Source of the DNA: a virus
Length of the DNA: 44,250 bases
Direction: 5' to 3' (one strand)
Virus record (IMG/VR): IMGVR_UViG_3300025647_000066
Location: 1 to 44,250 of that record
Every line of letters begins with the position of its first letter. Within the stretch, counting starts at the first letter, position 1. The notes below the pieces were generated by a model. The model saw only the letters and a program-made list of their open reading frames with translations, was not told the DNA's origin and made no database searches. A program made the translations under genes and the position numbers. Positions 21,240-29,953 of this stretch are shown here, in pieces.

Positions 21240-22245
21240 GCGCATCGCACTTTTTTTTCTCTGTGACGTCCGCTTCGGTGGGTTCGTGTCCTACACCAGC
21301 CACCTCGTAAGGACATTTGAAGCCGCTGGCTGGTCTGCCTGCCTCTACAAGATTGGCGCAAATACCGAGGCAAAGATGCGCGAATTCAACGGACCCGTGC
21401 GCTACAGAAACATCGCTCTCGTAGATGCCCTGTCCGTAGCGCAAAATACGCCTACCATCATCACTGCCGCTTACTGGAAACAATACGGCGAAGCGATACG
21501 CCAGTTGCTCCGATTTAAAGCCAGTATCGTCCTTCACGACCCCACCGAATACGACCCAGCCCTGCTTCGCGCCATCAGAAAGTGCGGAACGAAGGTAGTG
21601 TCCATTCGGAAGTGCAATGTGGCCAACCTACTCGCACTGGATGTGCCTTCGGTCTACATACCGCACCCCTATCAACCAGTGGACGTCACTCGCCCCCAAA
21701 CCCTCGTATCTGCCGTGTCGCTCTCGCGCATTGATTTCGACAAACACACCGAGATCATCGCCAAAGCTAATGCCCTACTTGAGCAGAATAGGCGCGTCCG
21801 AATCTACGGCGAACTAAATCGGCTCTACGCCTTCCATAAGCTGAACGCAGAATGCCCAGAATGGGAACAGGACTATTGTGGCCGGTTCGCCCTAACGTGG
21901 GATGCCGCAGTGCGAAGAGCCGCTTCCGCAGAGTATGTAGTCGATATGTCAGCTATTGCTAAAGACGGTGGCGGCACTCAATACACCTTCCTTGAGGCGT
22001 GGAATGCCGGTGCTGACCTAATCCTCAACCGAAAATGGGTCGATGGTGTGGCTGACGCGCCCGTAAAAGATGCGGCTCTATTCGCCGGTGACGAACACGA
22101 ACTTGCCGATCTACTTTCAGGCGAGGGGAAGAAGGGGCGAAATAGCCGCGCTCAGGCCGCACAGGAACTCCTAAAGTCCCACAGCCCACAGGTTATATAT
22201 CCGCACTACGAGAACTTCCTCACAGCGGATTCTGCGCGACTGTAG
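21232..22245 (+). CDS. GT-B-fold glycosyltransferase
   Basis: 337 aa from ATG 21232. N-terminal Rossmann segment with glycine loop (RFGGFVSYTSHLVRTFEAAG) and C-terminal donor-binding segment (KDGGGTQYTFLEAWNAGAD, residues about 243-261; the E in the TFLEAW string fits the acidic residue that grips the sugar nucleotide in GT4-like enzymes). Translational coupling to the dioxygenase suggests it glycosylates hydroxymethylated bases in phage DNA. A surface-glycan role is an alternative. Sugar donor unknown. Confidence 0.8.
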   Translation: MNKRIALFFLCDVRFGGFVSYTSHLVRTFEAAGWSACLYKIGANTEAKMREFNGPVRYRNIALVDALSVAQNTPTIITAAYWKQYGEAIRQLLRFKASIVLHDPTEYDPALLRAIRKCGTKVVSIRKCNVANLLALDVPSVYIPHPYQPVDVTRPQTLVSAVSLSRIDFDKHTEIIAKANALLEQNRRVRIYGELNRLYAFHKLNAECPEWEQDYCGRFALTWDAAVRRAASAEYVVDMSAIAKDGGGTQYTFLEAWNAGADLILNRKWVDGVADAPVKDAALFAGDEHELADLLSGEGKKGRNSRAQAAQELLKSHSPQVIYPHYENFLTADSARL

Positions 22246-22319
22246 CTTGACTTTACGGATGCCGGAATGAAGATTTTTTGGAACACACCCTCAAGTAAGC
22301 CGCACAAAAGCGCATAGCT
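22246..22319 (+). other. Short intergenic stretch
   Basis: 74 bases between the glycosyltransferase and the terminase small subunit. A 16-codon frame (22267-22317) reads MKIFWNTPSSKPHKSA but is too short to support as a gene. No terminator or promoter seen. Confidence 0.4.
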
Positions 22320-22934
22320 ATGGTCGATATACCGAAGCGAAACCCCTACCAAAAGCTCTGTGGAGCGAAAACGAAATCGCGCTCTGGCGGCACGTGCATG
22401 AACGCGGCTATGCCCAATGGGCGATGTCGGCTACATGGCGGCAAGTCATACCAGATCAAGGGGAATAAACACGCAATGAAACACGGTATCTATGCGGACG
22501 GTCTCACGGACGAGGAAAAGGAAATACAGGACACGCTACAGGTAGATGACTTAGACGATGAGATTCGCCTCTGTAAGTTGCGTATTCGTCGTGCTATGAT
22601 CGCCCGAAAGGAAGTAGAGGCTGACCTAACGAACCCTTCCGTTGGGTTTGAAGTAAGCGAGGTGCGCCAATATCAGAGCGAGAGCGAAAAGGCAAACGCG
22701 CCGGAAGGACAGGACAAGCCAGATAGTAGCACTCAAACGCGCAGGGAAATGGTGCGGAAGCGTCCCGACTATGATGCGATAATTGACAGGTATATGGGGC
22801 GGCTCGGTAGCCTACTACGCACTCGCGCCGAACTGCTGGGCGCAACCCAAAAAGACCCATCAAAGATTGCCTCGGAATTCCGTGAGGCAATGGAAGAAAT
22901 TGAGCGCACAACGCTCGGCGATGAGGATAGCTGA
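22320..22934 (+). CDS. terS: Terminase small subunit-like protein
   Basis: 204 aa. The N-terminal segment (LCGAKTKSRSGGTC, RCRLHGGKS, GNKHAMKHG) is the Cys/His and HGG signature typical of small-subunit-like proteins encoded just before a large terminase in many phages. The rest is helical and charged. It would recognise phage DNA and deliver it to the motor. The stop overlaps the large-subunit start (one base). Confidence 0.75.
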   Translation: MVDIPKRNPYQKLCGAKTKSRSGGTCMNAAMPNGRCRLHGGKSYQIKGNKHAMKHGIYADGLTDEEKEIQDTLQVDDLDDEIRLCKLRIRRAMIARKEVEADLTNPSVGFEVSEVRQYQSESEKANAPEGQDKPDSSTQTRREMVRKRPDYDAIIDRYMGRLGSLLRTRAELLGATQKDPSKIASEFREAMEEIERTTLGDEDS

Positions 22935-24268
22935 TGCCACTGACAGCCCGATGGACACCACTTCGCTCTGTCGAAGTGCAGCAAAAGGCTTTCCGTGGTA
23001 GGCATCGCTTCAACACGTTCCCATGTGGGCGGCGAAGCGGTAAGACGGAACTGATCGGGAAGCGGCGGCTCATACTACGCGCACTGCGCGGCAGTCCCTA
23101 CCCAAACCCTCGCTTCTTTGCCGCCGCACCTACGCGAGATCAGGCCAAACGAATCTACTGGTCTGACCTGAAAGCGATGGTGCATCCGGCGTGGCGTAGA
23201 GGCGAACCGTCCGAAGGCGAACTGGTTATTCGCCTACAGAATGGCGTCGATATCCATGTCCTCGGTATGGATAAGCCGGAGCGCGTGGAAGGTGTTGGCT
23301 GGGACGGTGGCATATTGGACGAGTATGCCAACATGAAGCCGCACGTATGGGAAGCGCATATACGGCCAGCCCTGTCAGACCGAAACGGCTGGTGTGATTT
23401 TGTCGGTGTGCCGGAAGGCCGGAATCACTACTACGATCTGCACACTTATGCACAAGCTGAGATGATGGAAAATGGCGCGGAGAGCGAGTGGGGAGCGTAT
23501 CATTGGGTTTCTTCACTGATTCTACCGGCGAAGGAAATAGAGGCGGCTCGGCGCATGATGGACGAGCTTACCTTCCAGCAAGAATACGAAGCCAGCTTCG
23601 TGAACTTTCAAGGCCAGTGCTACTACCCCTACAGTAGTGAACATACATCGACCAGCCTTAAATATGACCCCAAACAACCGGTGATATTCTGCTTTGATTT
23701 TAACGTGAGTCCCGGAGTCGCGGTAGTCTGTCAGGAACTGCCCCTACCTGTGGGGCGCGAAGGCACAGCGGTAGTCGGCGAGGTGCATATACCGCGCAAT
23801 TCAAATACGCCAGCGGTATGTAGGCGGCTCATACAGGACTATGGGCATCACGAAAGCAGTGTCCACTTATACGGCGATGCGACCGGCGGTGCGCGAGGGA
23901 CGGCAAAGGTGTCAGGATCGGATTGGGAGATGATACAGGACGAAATGAAGGCGGCTTATGGTGACCGCGTTTACTCCCATGTCCGGCGTAGCAACCCGAA
24001 GGAACGCTCACGCATAAACGCGATGAATACGCGGCTTCGCAGTGCCAGCGGCGAGATACACATGATGGTAAATCCGGCCAAAGCACCCAATCTGCACAAA
24101 GACCTTGAAGGTGTGCGCGTATTGGAGGGTGGTAGTGGGGAGATCGACAAAAAAAACGACCCTCGCCTATCCCACGCATCGGATGCACTCGGCTACTATA
24201 TCGTAGATGCTTTCCCTGTAGATGCGGCCGATCGCGTAAGCTCATTTACGATGGAGGAACTGATATGA
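22934..24268 (+). CDS. terL: Terminase large subunit
   Basis: 444 aa. ATPase: Walker A CGRRSGKT (residues 31-38), Walker B GGILDEY (about 124-130). Nuclease: D in CFDFNVSPG (near 253), D in YGDATGG (near 313) and D in SHASDALGYY (near 415) fit the RNase H-like metal site. It packages DNA into the procapsid and cuts it. Start ATG 22934 shares a base with the previous stop; the end overlaps the radical SAM gene (ATGA). Confidence 0.92.
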   Translation: MPLTARWTPLRSVEVQQKAFRGRHRFNTFPCGRRSGKTELIGKRRLILRALRGSPYPNPRFFAAAPTRDQAKRIYWSDLKAMVHPAWRRGEPSEGELVIRLQNGVDIHVLGMDKPERVEGVGWDGGILDEYANMKPHVWEAHIRPALSDRNGWCDFVGVPEGRNHYYDLHTYAQAEMMENGAESEWGAYHWVSSLILPAKEIEAARRMMDELTFQQEYEASFVNFQGQCYYPYSSEHTSTSLKYDPKQPVIFCFDFNVSPGVAVVCQELPLPVGREGTAVVGEVHIPRNSNTPAVCRRLIQDYGHHESSVHLYGDATGGARGTAKVSGSDWEMIQDEMKAAYGDRVYSHVRRSNPKERSRINAMNTRLRSASGEIHMMVNPAKAPNLHKDLEGVRVLEGGSGEIDKKNDPRLSHASDALGYYIVDAFPVDAADRVSSFTMEELI

Positions 24269-25215
24269 TCAACGCGCCGTGGTCTTGCCAGATCGAACTG
24301 GTAGAGGGATGCAATCGTATGTGTCCATTCTGCGGCTTGAACGGCATAAGGGACAAGGTTGGAAACTACAAGTATGTCGATTGGTCTACTACCGAACGAA
24401 CTATCGAAGGCATTGGCGACCTACTCCCCTCTGGTCGGCTGGAGTTCGCCATGCATGGCGAACCAACGATGCACCCCGAATACCTTGCCATCCTCAAGGC
24501 ATATCGAAAAGCATTACCCGATGCACAGATACAAATTACCACCAACGGGAAGGTGATACGGTCGAAGATACAGGAGCGCGTGGAAGCCATATTTGATGCT
24601 GGCGTCGACTTCATTATCCTTGACACCTATTACCCTGAACGTGAAGCCATGCGCGAAGCGGCGGCAAGCCTAACAGGGGTAGAGGTGGTGGACTTTTACG
24701 AGGACTGCATTCCGTCCGGCTGGTCTCCGTGGGCGAACCACAAGCGGAAGGTGCGGCGGCGCGTGGTGCTGATGGACGACCTCATAGCAGTTGACGGCAA
24801 ATCAAAGGCGCGAACGATTTACAATCACGCTGGCAACACCGAGTTCAAAGGCCATGTGAAGGGGTTGCCGCTTCAGGCTAAATGCACATTGCCCTTCCGC
24901 GAGGTCACGGTGGCGTGGAACGGCAATGTCAACGTCTGCTGTATGGATTGGGGTCACGAGCTGGTCTGCGGAAACGTCAATGAAATGACACTCCGCGAGA
25001 TATGGGAGGGCAAGATTTTTGAGGCTATCCGTAAGACTCTCTACCAAAAGAGCCGGATGTTCTCGCCATGCTCTCGGTGTGACTATAAGGCGAAGCGAGT
25101 GGGGCTATTGCCGGAATACGAAAAGCCGAGTGCCGACGATTGCCAGATTCTCAAGGAAGCGGTATTTGCACCGACGGCGACCAACGGCAAAAAACCATTC
25201 TTCAACGTGAGGTAG
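24265..25215 (+). CDS. Radical SAM enzyme with SPASM-like C-terminus
   Basis: 316 aa. C16-x3-C20-x2-C23 in GCNRMCPFCG binds the [4Fe-4S] cluster that splits S-adenosylmethionine. C-terminal cysteines (CTLPFREV, NVCCMDWGHELVCG, CSRCDYK) form a SPASM/twitch domain for auxiliary clusters, typical of peptide or small-molecule modifying enzymes. It lies between terminase and portal, overlapping the terminase stop, an unusual place for metabolism. It may alter a DNA base precursor, a capsid protein or a host peptide; the substrate is not shown by the sequence. It is a candidate partner of the modification cluster upstream. Confidence 0.85.
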   Translation: MINAPWSCQIELVEGCNRMCPFCGLNGIRDKVGNYKYVDWSTTERTIEGIGDLLPSGRLEFAMHGEPTMHPEYLAILKAYRKALPDAQIQITTNGKVIRSKIQERVEAIFDAGVDFIILDTYYPEREAMREAAASLTGVEVVDFYEDCIPSGWSPWANHKRKVRRRVVLMDDLIAVDGKSKARTIYNHAGNTEFKGHVKGLPLQAKCTLPFREVTVAWNGNVNVCCMDWGHELVCGNVNEMTLREIWEGKIFEAIRKTLYQKSRMFSPCSRCDYKAKRVGLLPEYEKPSADDCQILKEAVFAPTATNGKKPFFNVR

Positions 25216-25217
25216 TC

Positions 25218-25472
25218 ATGCCATCCGACACCGAACCGGCTGACCTGTATCACGAACTGAACATCTGCCGCACGGCATTGCGGAGCGTCCAGTATCTACT
25301 GCAACACCAGCACAGCTTCGGAGATGTGGCTGAGATGCTGTGCTACATCGAACTGGCACTACGAAACCAGCTACGTCGACTGCCCGACGATTTTCGTGAC
25401 CAGAGTGCCGCCGACGAGGAAGCCAGTGCCGAGCAGTGGAAGGCAATGCGCCGGATTTATGGCGCGGAGTAA
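25218..25472 (+). CDS. Hypothetical 84-aa protein
   Basis: 84 aa from ATG 25218 behind GTGAGGTAG. Helical and acidic (LYHELNICRTALRSVQYLLQ, SAADEEASAEQWKAMRR). No family recognised. Confidence 0.6.
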   Translation: MPSDTEPADLYHELNICRTALRSVQYLLQHQHSFGDVAEMLCYIELALRNQLRRLPDDFRDQSAADEEASAEQWKAMRRIYGAE

Positions 25473-25479
25473 AAGCACG

Positions 25480-25668
25480 ATGACTGCCGCGGAGTTTCGA
25501 TCCCTCGGCAAAGGCAAACAGCGACCGGCAAAAATGGAGCCGATGAAAGATGCGTCACTGGAAAGCCGCGTGAAGCAACTTGAGAAAGAAAATGCCGCTT
25601 TATGGACAGAATATGGCGAACTCCTCTGCCGAATAAACAAAATGGAACAGGACAATGCCGCCAATTGA
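25480..25668 (+). CDS. Hypothetical coiled-coil protein
   Basis: 62 aa from ATG 25480 with GGAG ten bases upstream; ATG 25459 is an alternative. ESRVKQLEKENAALWTEYGE and LLCRINKMEQD form a coiled coil. No family recognised. Confidence 0.5.
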   Translation: MTAAEFRSLGKGKQRPAKMEPMKDASLESRVKQLEKENAALWTEYGELLCRINKMEQDNAAN

Positions 25669-25840
25669 AATGACTCCGAAAGAGAAGGAAGTGGTCACTG
25701 CTGTGGTGGCGTGGATGCGATCGGGTCCTACTCATTCGGCTGTCCACCTGCACAAGGGGCAAAACGCGGAGAGCGTAAAGGCAAAGCTGGAAGTGACCGG
25801 CGGCATTGAAATACTCCGCTTGACATATCTCCACGAGTAA
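25655..25840 (+). CDS. Hypothetical 61-aa protein
   Basis: 61 aa, overlaps the preceding gene by 14 bases. KEVVTAVVAWMRSG and KAKLEVTGGIEIL give a small alpha/beta pattern. Its stop lies between the -35 and -10 boxes of the promoter at 25820-25848. Confidence 0.5.
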   Translation: MPPIEMTPKEKEVVTAVVAWMRSGPTHSAVHLHKGQNAESVKAKLEVTGGIEILRLTYLHE

Positions 25841-25848
25841 AGTATAAT
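25820..25848 (+). promoter_or_regulatory. Consensus sigma-70 promoter
   Basis: TTGACA (25820-25825), exactly 17 bases, TATAAT (25843-25848): both boxes perfect. The predicted start is near 25855, about 95 bases before the portal gene. It is the strongest promoter seen in the window and reads into the structural genes through the hairpin region 25870-25938. Confidence 0.85.
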
Positions 25849-25854
25849 TGCCTC

Positions 25855-25938
25855 ACCTCAAAAGCACTGAGCAGGACAACCGAATCGACCATTCGCCCCT
25901 GCTTCGCCGCAATATGCGTGCGAAGTGGGGGCTTTTTG
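25855..25938 (+). ncRNA. Structured leader or small RNA
   Basis: The transcript from the promoter above would end at the terminator after about 80 bases. Its 5' part can form a nested stem: AGCAGG (25870-25875) with CCTGCT (25898-25903) around CGAAT (25881-25885)/ATTCG (25891-25895). This uses bases of the terminator's left arm, so the two folds exclude one another, as in an attenuator. It may be a leader controlling structural genes or a free small RNA. Confidence 0.6.
25895..25937 (+). terminator. Intrinsic terminator upstream of the portal gene
   Basis: 13-bp stem (25895-25907 with 25920-25932; two G-T pairs) with an inner stem CGCA/TGCG, followed by TTTTT (25933-25937). It is a strong terminator placed before the structural operon, so read-through must be regulated or come from antitermination. 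Confidence 0.8.
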
Positions 25939-25950
25939 TGTTTGAGAGAA

Positions 25951-27435
25951 ATGGAAGCAGATAAGATTACTGTCAACACGCCTAACGAAGCCTACGAGTC
26001 AATGGCTGTGAAGTGGCGGCTTATTGACAACCTAATGGGCGGCACACTGGCGATGCGCGAGGCTGGGCGCGAGTACTTACCGCAGTATGCGAAGGAAAGT
26101 GACGCCAGATACCGTTTGCGGCTTCAAAATTCCGTCTTGCTGGAGAAGTTTAAGGATACGGTGCAAACTCTCAGTGCGCGCCCCTTCGGTTCGCCGGTGG
26201 CTTTGAACGAGGATGCTGACCCTTTCTTTTGGGAAATAGCTGAAAACGTCGACCTGACAGGTCGCAACATGACCGTCTTTGCGCGAGAGTGCATGTCCGA
26301 TCTTCTCAGCTACGGCAAGTGTCACTTCATGGCTGAATACCCGAATACAGTAGAGCTTAGGGAAATGATGGGGCGCGATTTGACACTGGCTGACGAGCGA
26401 CAGCTTAAACTTCGCCCCTACCTTGTCCGCATATCGCCCAGTGCGATCATTAATTGGGAAGGTCGGCGCATAGGCGGCGTAGAGCAACTGACGCGCCTTC
26501 AAGTGCGCCACACGATCCCCATACAGCACCCACAAAACGAGTTTGCCGTTGAAATGAAGCACCTTGTCGTGGTGTGGACGCGCCAGCGTATCGTCGTGTG
26601 GGAGCGCATAAGCGACGAAGGCGAGGACGAGGTATGGATGCCGGTTGATAATGGCGACCTACCGAATACCCTCGGCGAGATTCCACTGGTCACCGTCTAC
26701 GCCAACCGTAAAAAGCTATTGACGGCAGAGCCACCACTGGAAGGACTCGCTCACCTGAATGCGAAGCACTGGCGCAACCAGAGCGATCAAGACAATATCG
26801 AACAGGTTGCGCGTGTGCCGATGCTGTTCTTTCGCGGTTTCAGCAAACAGGACGTAGCCAGCGTAGAGGTCGGTCCGTTTAAAGTGTTCGGCAATCAAGA
26901 CCCACAAAGCGATGTCATGGTGATAGAGACCAACGGCAACGCCGTCAAGGTTGGAAGCGATGCCCTGCGCGAAGTAGAACGGCAGATGAACGTTATGAGT
27001 ATGTCGCCAATGGAACGCCGCGCTGGGAATCCTACCGCCACCGAGCTTGCTATCGAAGCAGGGCGCGAGGTCTCCGATTTGGAAGCCTACGTCATGCTAT
27101 TGGAGTACGGCTTGAAGCAGGGGTTGGGCTTTTGCGCTAAATGGGCGAACAGGGACGCGCAAATCCTCCCTGACGTCCTTATAAGCGAGGATTTGGGGTA
27201 TAGCGTCACCAGCGGCAGAGAGCTTGAGGAACTACGCGAGGACTTCAAGCTCGGTGTGCTGGATAAGCGCACCTACCTTGAGGAACGGAAGCGGCGTGGA
27301 CTCTACCATGAGAGCGTAGAAGTGAACGATGTGCTGGCTTCACTGGAAACGGAAAACCCCTTTACTGAACTCGACATTGACGAGGACATTGACGAGGACA
27401 TAGAGGACGATGAGGACGAGGCTGAAGCCGCATGA
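25951..27435 (+). CDS. Portal protein (DUF4055-like)
   Basis: 494 aa from ATG 25951; upstream in-frame codons lie in the terminator. The N-terminal part (WRLIDNLMGGTLAMREAGRE, SYGKCHFMAEYP) and AHLNAKHWRNQSDQDNIEQV near residue 265 match portals of the DUF4055 type. The protein ends in an acidic tail (DIDEDIDEDIEDDEDEA). The portal ring is the DNA entry vertex. Stop overlaps the next start (ATGA). Confidence 0.85.
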   Translation: MEADKITVNTPNEAYESMAVKWRLIDNLMGGTLAMREAGREYLPQYAKESDARYRLRLQNSVLLEKFKDTVQTLSARPFGSPVALNEDADPFFWEIAENVDLTGRNMTVFARECMSDLLSYGKCHFMAEYPNTVELREMMGRDLTLADERQLKLRPYLVRISPSAIINWEGRRIGGVEQLTRLQVRHTIPIQHPQNEFAVEMKHLVVVWTRQRIVVWERISDEGEDEVWMPVDNGDLPNTLGEIPLVTVYANRKKLLTAEPPLEGLAHLNAKHWRNQSDQDNIEQVARVPMLFFRGFSKQDVASVEVGPFKVFGNQDPQSDVMVIETNGNAVKVGSDALREVERQMNVMSMSPMERRAGNPTATELAIEAGREVSDLEAYVMLLEYGLKQGLGFCAKWANRDAQILPDVLISEDLGYSVTSGRELEELREDFKLGVLDKRTYLEERKRRGLYHESVEVNDVLASLETENPFTELDIDEDIDEDIEDDEDEAEAA

Positions 27436-29624
27436 CCGAGGCTACTAAACAGGTAGCGGCTCGCAAGCTGTCCGATCTGAACCGCACCGCGAAGATCGGC
27501 AAATCCTTGAACGAGCAAGTGATGGATAGGGTCATTCGCCATCAGGTCTACCTACAGCAGTTGGCTACGTCCGAGGTGGTAAAGATAAACGCGCTACTGG
27601 ATGATCTTCAGAATGATCTGGTAGCCCAATTGGAACGCCGCTTTGACCGCATAGCAAGACAGGGGTTTGATGCAGGTCCTGTCACTTCGCGGCGACTACA
27701 AGAGCTATACGCCGCAGTGCGGCGGCTCAACCTGAAAGGTATGAAGCAGGGTAGGAAAGACCTGACCAAAACCTTCAGTAAGCTGTCAGAGGATGAGGCA
27801 ACTTTCGTGCGTGACATGATCGAAAATAGTGCGCCGGTTAAGCTGGACACGCAGATGCCTTCGCCCGAACTGTTGCGGAAGATAGCGACATCTTCGCCGA
27901 TTAACGGCACTCCCCTTACGAAGTGGTTTCAAAAGTTGGGGAGCGACACGCAGACGCGGCTTGAACAGGCTATACGGCTCGGTCTGGCCGAAGGCCAAAC
28001 ACTGGGGCAAGTGGTTCAGCGGATACGCGGCACTCGCGCCAACCGCTTTACCGATGGTGTCCTAAGCACGACACGCCGCGAAGCCGAAGCGATAGCGCGG
28101 ACAGGCTTGAACCATGTTTCCTCTGCGGCTCGTATGGCTTCCTATGAGGCCAACGCCGACATCATTAAGGGGCTGAAGTGGGTATCAACACTTGACACGC
28201 GCACTTGCCTTGAATGTGGCGGTCTGGACGGCAAAACCTTCAAGCTCGGCACTCAGCACCGCCAGCCACCGGCGCACGTCAACTGCCGATGCACGTTGAC
28301 GCCGGTGCTGAAAAGCTACAAGGAAATGGGGTTGCCACTCAAAGGCGCACCGCCAGCCTCTCGCGCATCCATGAATGGGCTTGTGCCTTCCAATGTGACG
28401 TTTGAAGATTGGCTACAGGGGCAACCGAAGGATGTTCAAAAGCGCGTATTAGGCCGAGGACGCATGGAGCTTTACCGCAAGGGTAAGTTCCGCATGACGC
28501 AGTTTACGAATGACAGTGGCCGCACTCTCACGCTAAAGCAACTACGCCAGCTTGAGGGTATTGAGCCGACACCTAAAAAGCCGAAAGCGGTAGACAAAGC
28601 GGACGCCGGATTAAAGGCACTGGAAGCGGCTGAAAAGGCAGAGGAAGAACGCCAACAGTTTATCCGTGACCAGTCTAAGCCTATAGCAGACCGCATTGCA
28701 AAGTATGACGAGGCAGAGAAGATTCGCCAAACAGTCGCGGCACTAAGCGACACGAACCCATCTGCAAGTGGAGTGCGCTACGCGAAGCGCGTTTGGATGG
28801 ATGCCTCTCAGGATTACATGCAAAACAAATCGAAGATGACGCCGAGCCAGCGCATAGCCGCAAAGAAGCGCGTAGAAGAACTGAAAATGAAGGTGATGCA
28901 ACGTGCGACAGCCTCGGTCACGGATCCAGACGATATTCGGCAAAAGGTGGTTCAGGCAATCGGTAGAGAGGACGAGTTTACCAACCTACAGCGCGAGTCT
29001 TTGGTCTATAGTAGCAGTGCCCAGCCGTTCAAGAAAAATGTAGACGCAAACATCGCTAAAGGGCAAAAATTCGTCGGTGATCTGGTGCAAAAAAATGAGG
29101 ACAGCAACCGCCGAATGCCATTCTATATCCGCGTGAACGACGAACGTAGCAACTATGACCCACGCGACAGGTGGATTCATTTGAACTACACAAGAGGCGC
29201 GGAGGTGGTTGTCCATGAGTTAGGGCATACGCTGGAACATTATCGCAGTAGTGGCGATGTGTGGACAGAGGCAACCCACCTCGATCTGAAGTCGGATGCG
29301 CGTAGATACCTTGAATATCGCGTTAAAAAGTCGGGGCAAACCGGCGCAGCCCCGAAGTTAAACGATGTGCTCAAGACGAATGTTTACAAAGATGTAGAGG
29401 TAGGCTGGGACGATGATTTCGATAAGATGTGGCGCGACACCACACACGGTAAATCGTCTGCTTACTATACCGGCAAAGACTATTCAAAATGGTGGGGCGG
29501 TACGGTCACCGAAGTGGTTTCGATGGGGTTGCAATTACTCTACGAAGATGCACCGCACTTCGCCGAAACTGACCCCGAATACTTCAAGCTGATTGTCGGC
29601 TATTTAAAAGGGGTATTCAAATGA
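27432..29624 (+). CDS. MuF-type minor head protein fused to a zincin metalloprotease
   Basis: 730 aa. An N-terminal helical part precedes the MuF domain at about residues 190-300 (AEAIARTGLNHVSSAARMAS, TRTCLECGGLDGKTF, HVNCRCTLTPVL), which attaches to the portal and enters the head. The C-terminal domain (from about 480) has the zinc motif H595-E-L-G-H599 in VVVHELGHTLEH and a downstream acidic residue in TEVVSMGLQLL, as in phage MuF-linked zincins. The protease may mature head proteins or be injected with the DNA. Coupled to the portal; the stop overlaps the next start. Confidence 0.85.
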   Translation: MTEATKQVAARKLSDLNRTAKIGKSLNEQVMDRVIRHQVYLQQLATSEVVKINALLDDLQNDLVAQLERRFDRIARQGFDAGPVTSRRLQELYAAVRRLNLKGMKQGRKDLTKTFSKLSEDEATFVRDMIENSAPVKLDTQMPSPELLRKIATSSPINGTPLTKWFQKLGSDTQTRLEQAIRLGLAEGQTLGQVVQRIRGTRANRFTDGVLSTTRREAEAIARTGLNHVSSAARMASYEANADIIKGLKWVSTLDTRTCLECGGLDGKTFKLGTQHRQPPAHVNCRCTLTPVLKSYKEMGLPLKGAPPASRASMNGLVPSNVTFEDWLQGQPKDVQKRVLGRGRMELYRKGKFRMTQFTNDSGRTLTLKQLRQLEGIEPTPKKPKAVDKADAGLKALEAAEKAEEERQQFIRDQSKPIADRIAKYDEAEKIRQTVAALSDTNPSASGVRYAKRVWMDASQDYMQNKSKMTPSQRIAAKKRVEELKMKVMQRATASVTDPDDIRQKVVQAIGREDEFTNLQRESLVYSSSAQPFKKNVDANIAKGQKFVGDLVQKNEDSNRRMPFYIRVNDERSNYDPRDRWIHLNYTRGAEVVVHELGHTLEHYRSSGDVWTEATHLDLKSDARRYLEYRVKKSGQTGAAPKLNDVLKTNVYKDVEVGWDDDFDKMWRDTTHGKSSAYYTGKDYSKWWGGTVTEVVSMGLQLLYEDAPHFAETDPEYFKLIVGYLKGVFK

Positions 29625-29875
29625 TCGCCAGAATAACTACCCAGTTTGGCGAGGCATACACGCTCAACGGTGACGGGCGATGGGACGGACCAGATAACGT
29701 GATAGTCGACGCACTCAACGAATTTTATGTGCCGAGCGTTTATACTGGGGCAGAATTCGTGAGTCCGCAACGCGCCGCAATAGATTATGCCTACGCATCA
29801 TTGGGCGGTCAAACAATCGTGTATGGCTCTGAACTTGAACCCCTACGTCAAGGCGAGGACAGAGAAATCAACTAA
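29621..29875 (+). CDS. Hypothetical protein after the MuF gene
   Basis: 84 aa, starts inside the MuF stop. Acidic, small (VIVDALNEFYVPSVYTGAEF). No family recognised; a partner of the zincin domain or a head-accessory protein is possible. Confidence 0.6.
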   Translation: MIARITTQFGEAYTLNGDGRWDGPDNVIVDALNEFYVPSVYTGAEFVSPQRAAIDYAYASLGGQTIVYGSELEPLRQGEDREIN

Positions 29876-29953
29876 CTGCAACGGCGAAGCCGCTGTAGCC
29901 CTACAATACCCAAAATCCTGTCGATGACAGGTATCACCCGAAGGGAGATCATG

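Noticed and set aside
22267-22317. 16-codon gene before the terminase small subunit
   Set aside because: Too short, no convincing ribosome site and no recognisable feature.
19008-25215. DNA methyltransferase expected beside a TET-type enzyme
   Set aside because: No protein in the window shows the Pro-Cys or D/N-PP-Y motifs of DNA methyltransferases, so none is reported.
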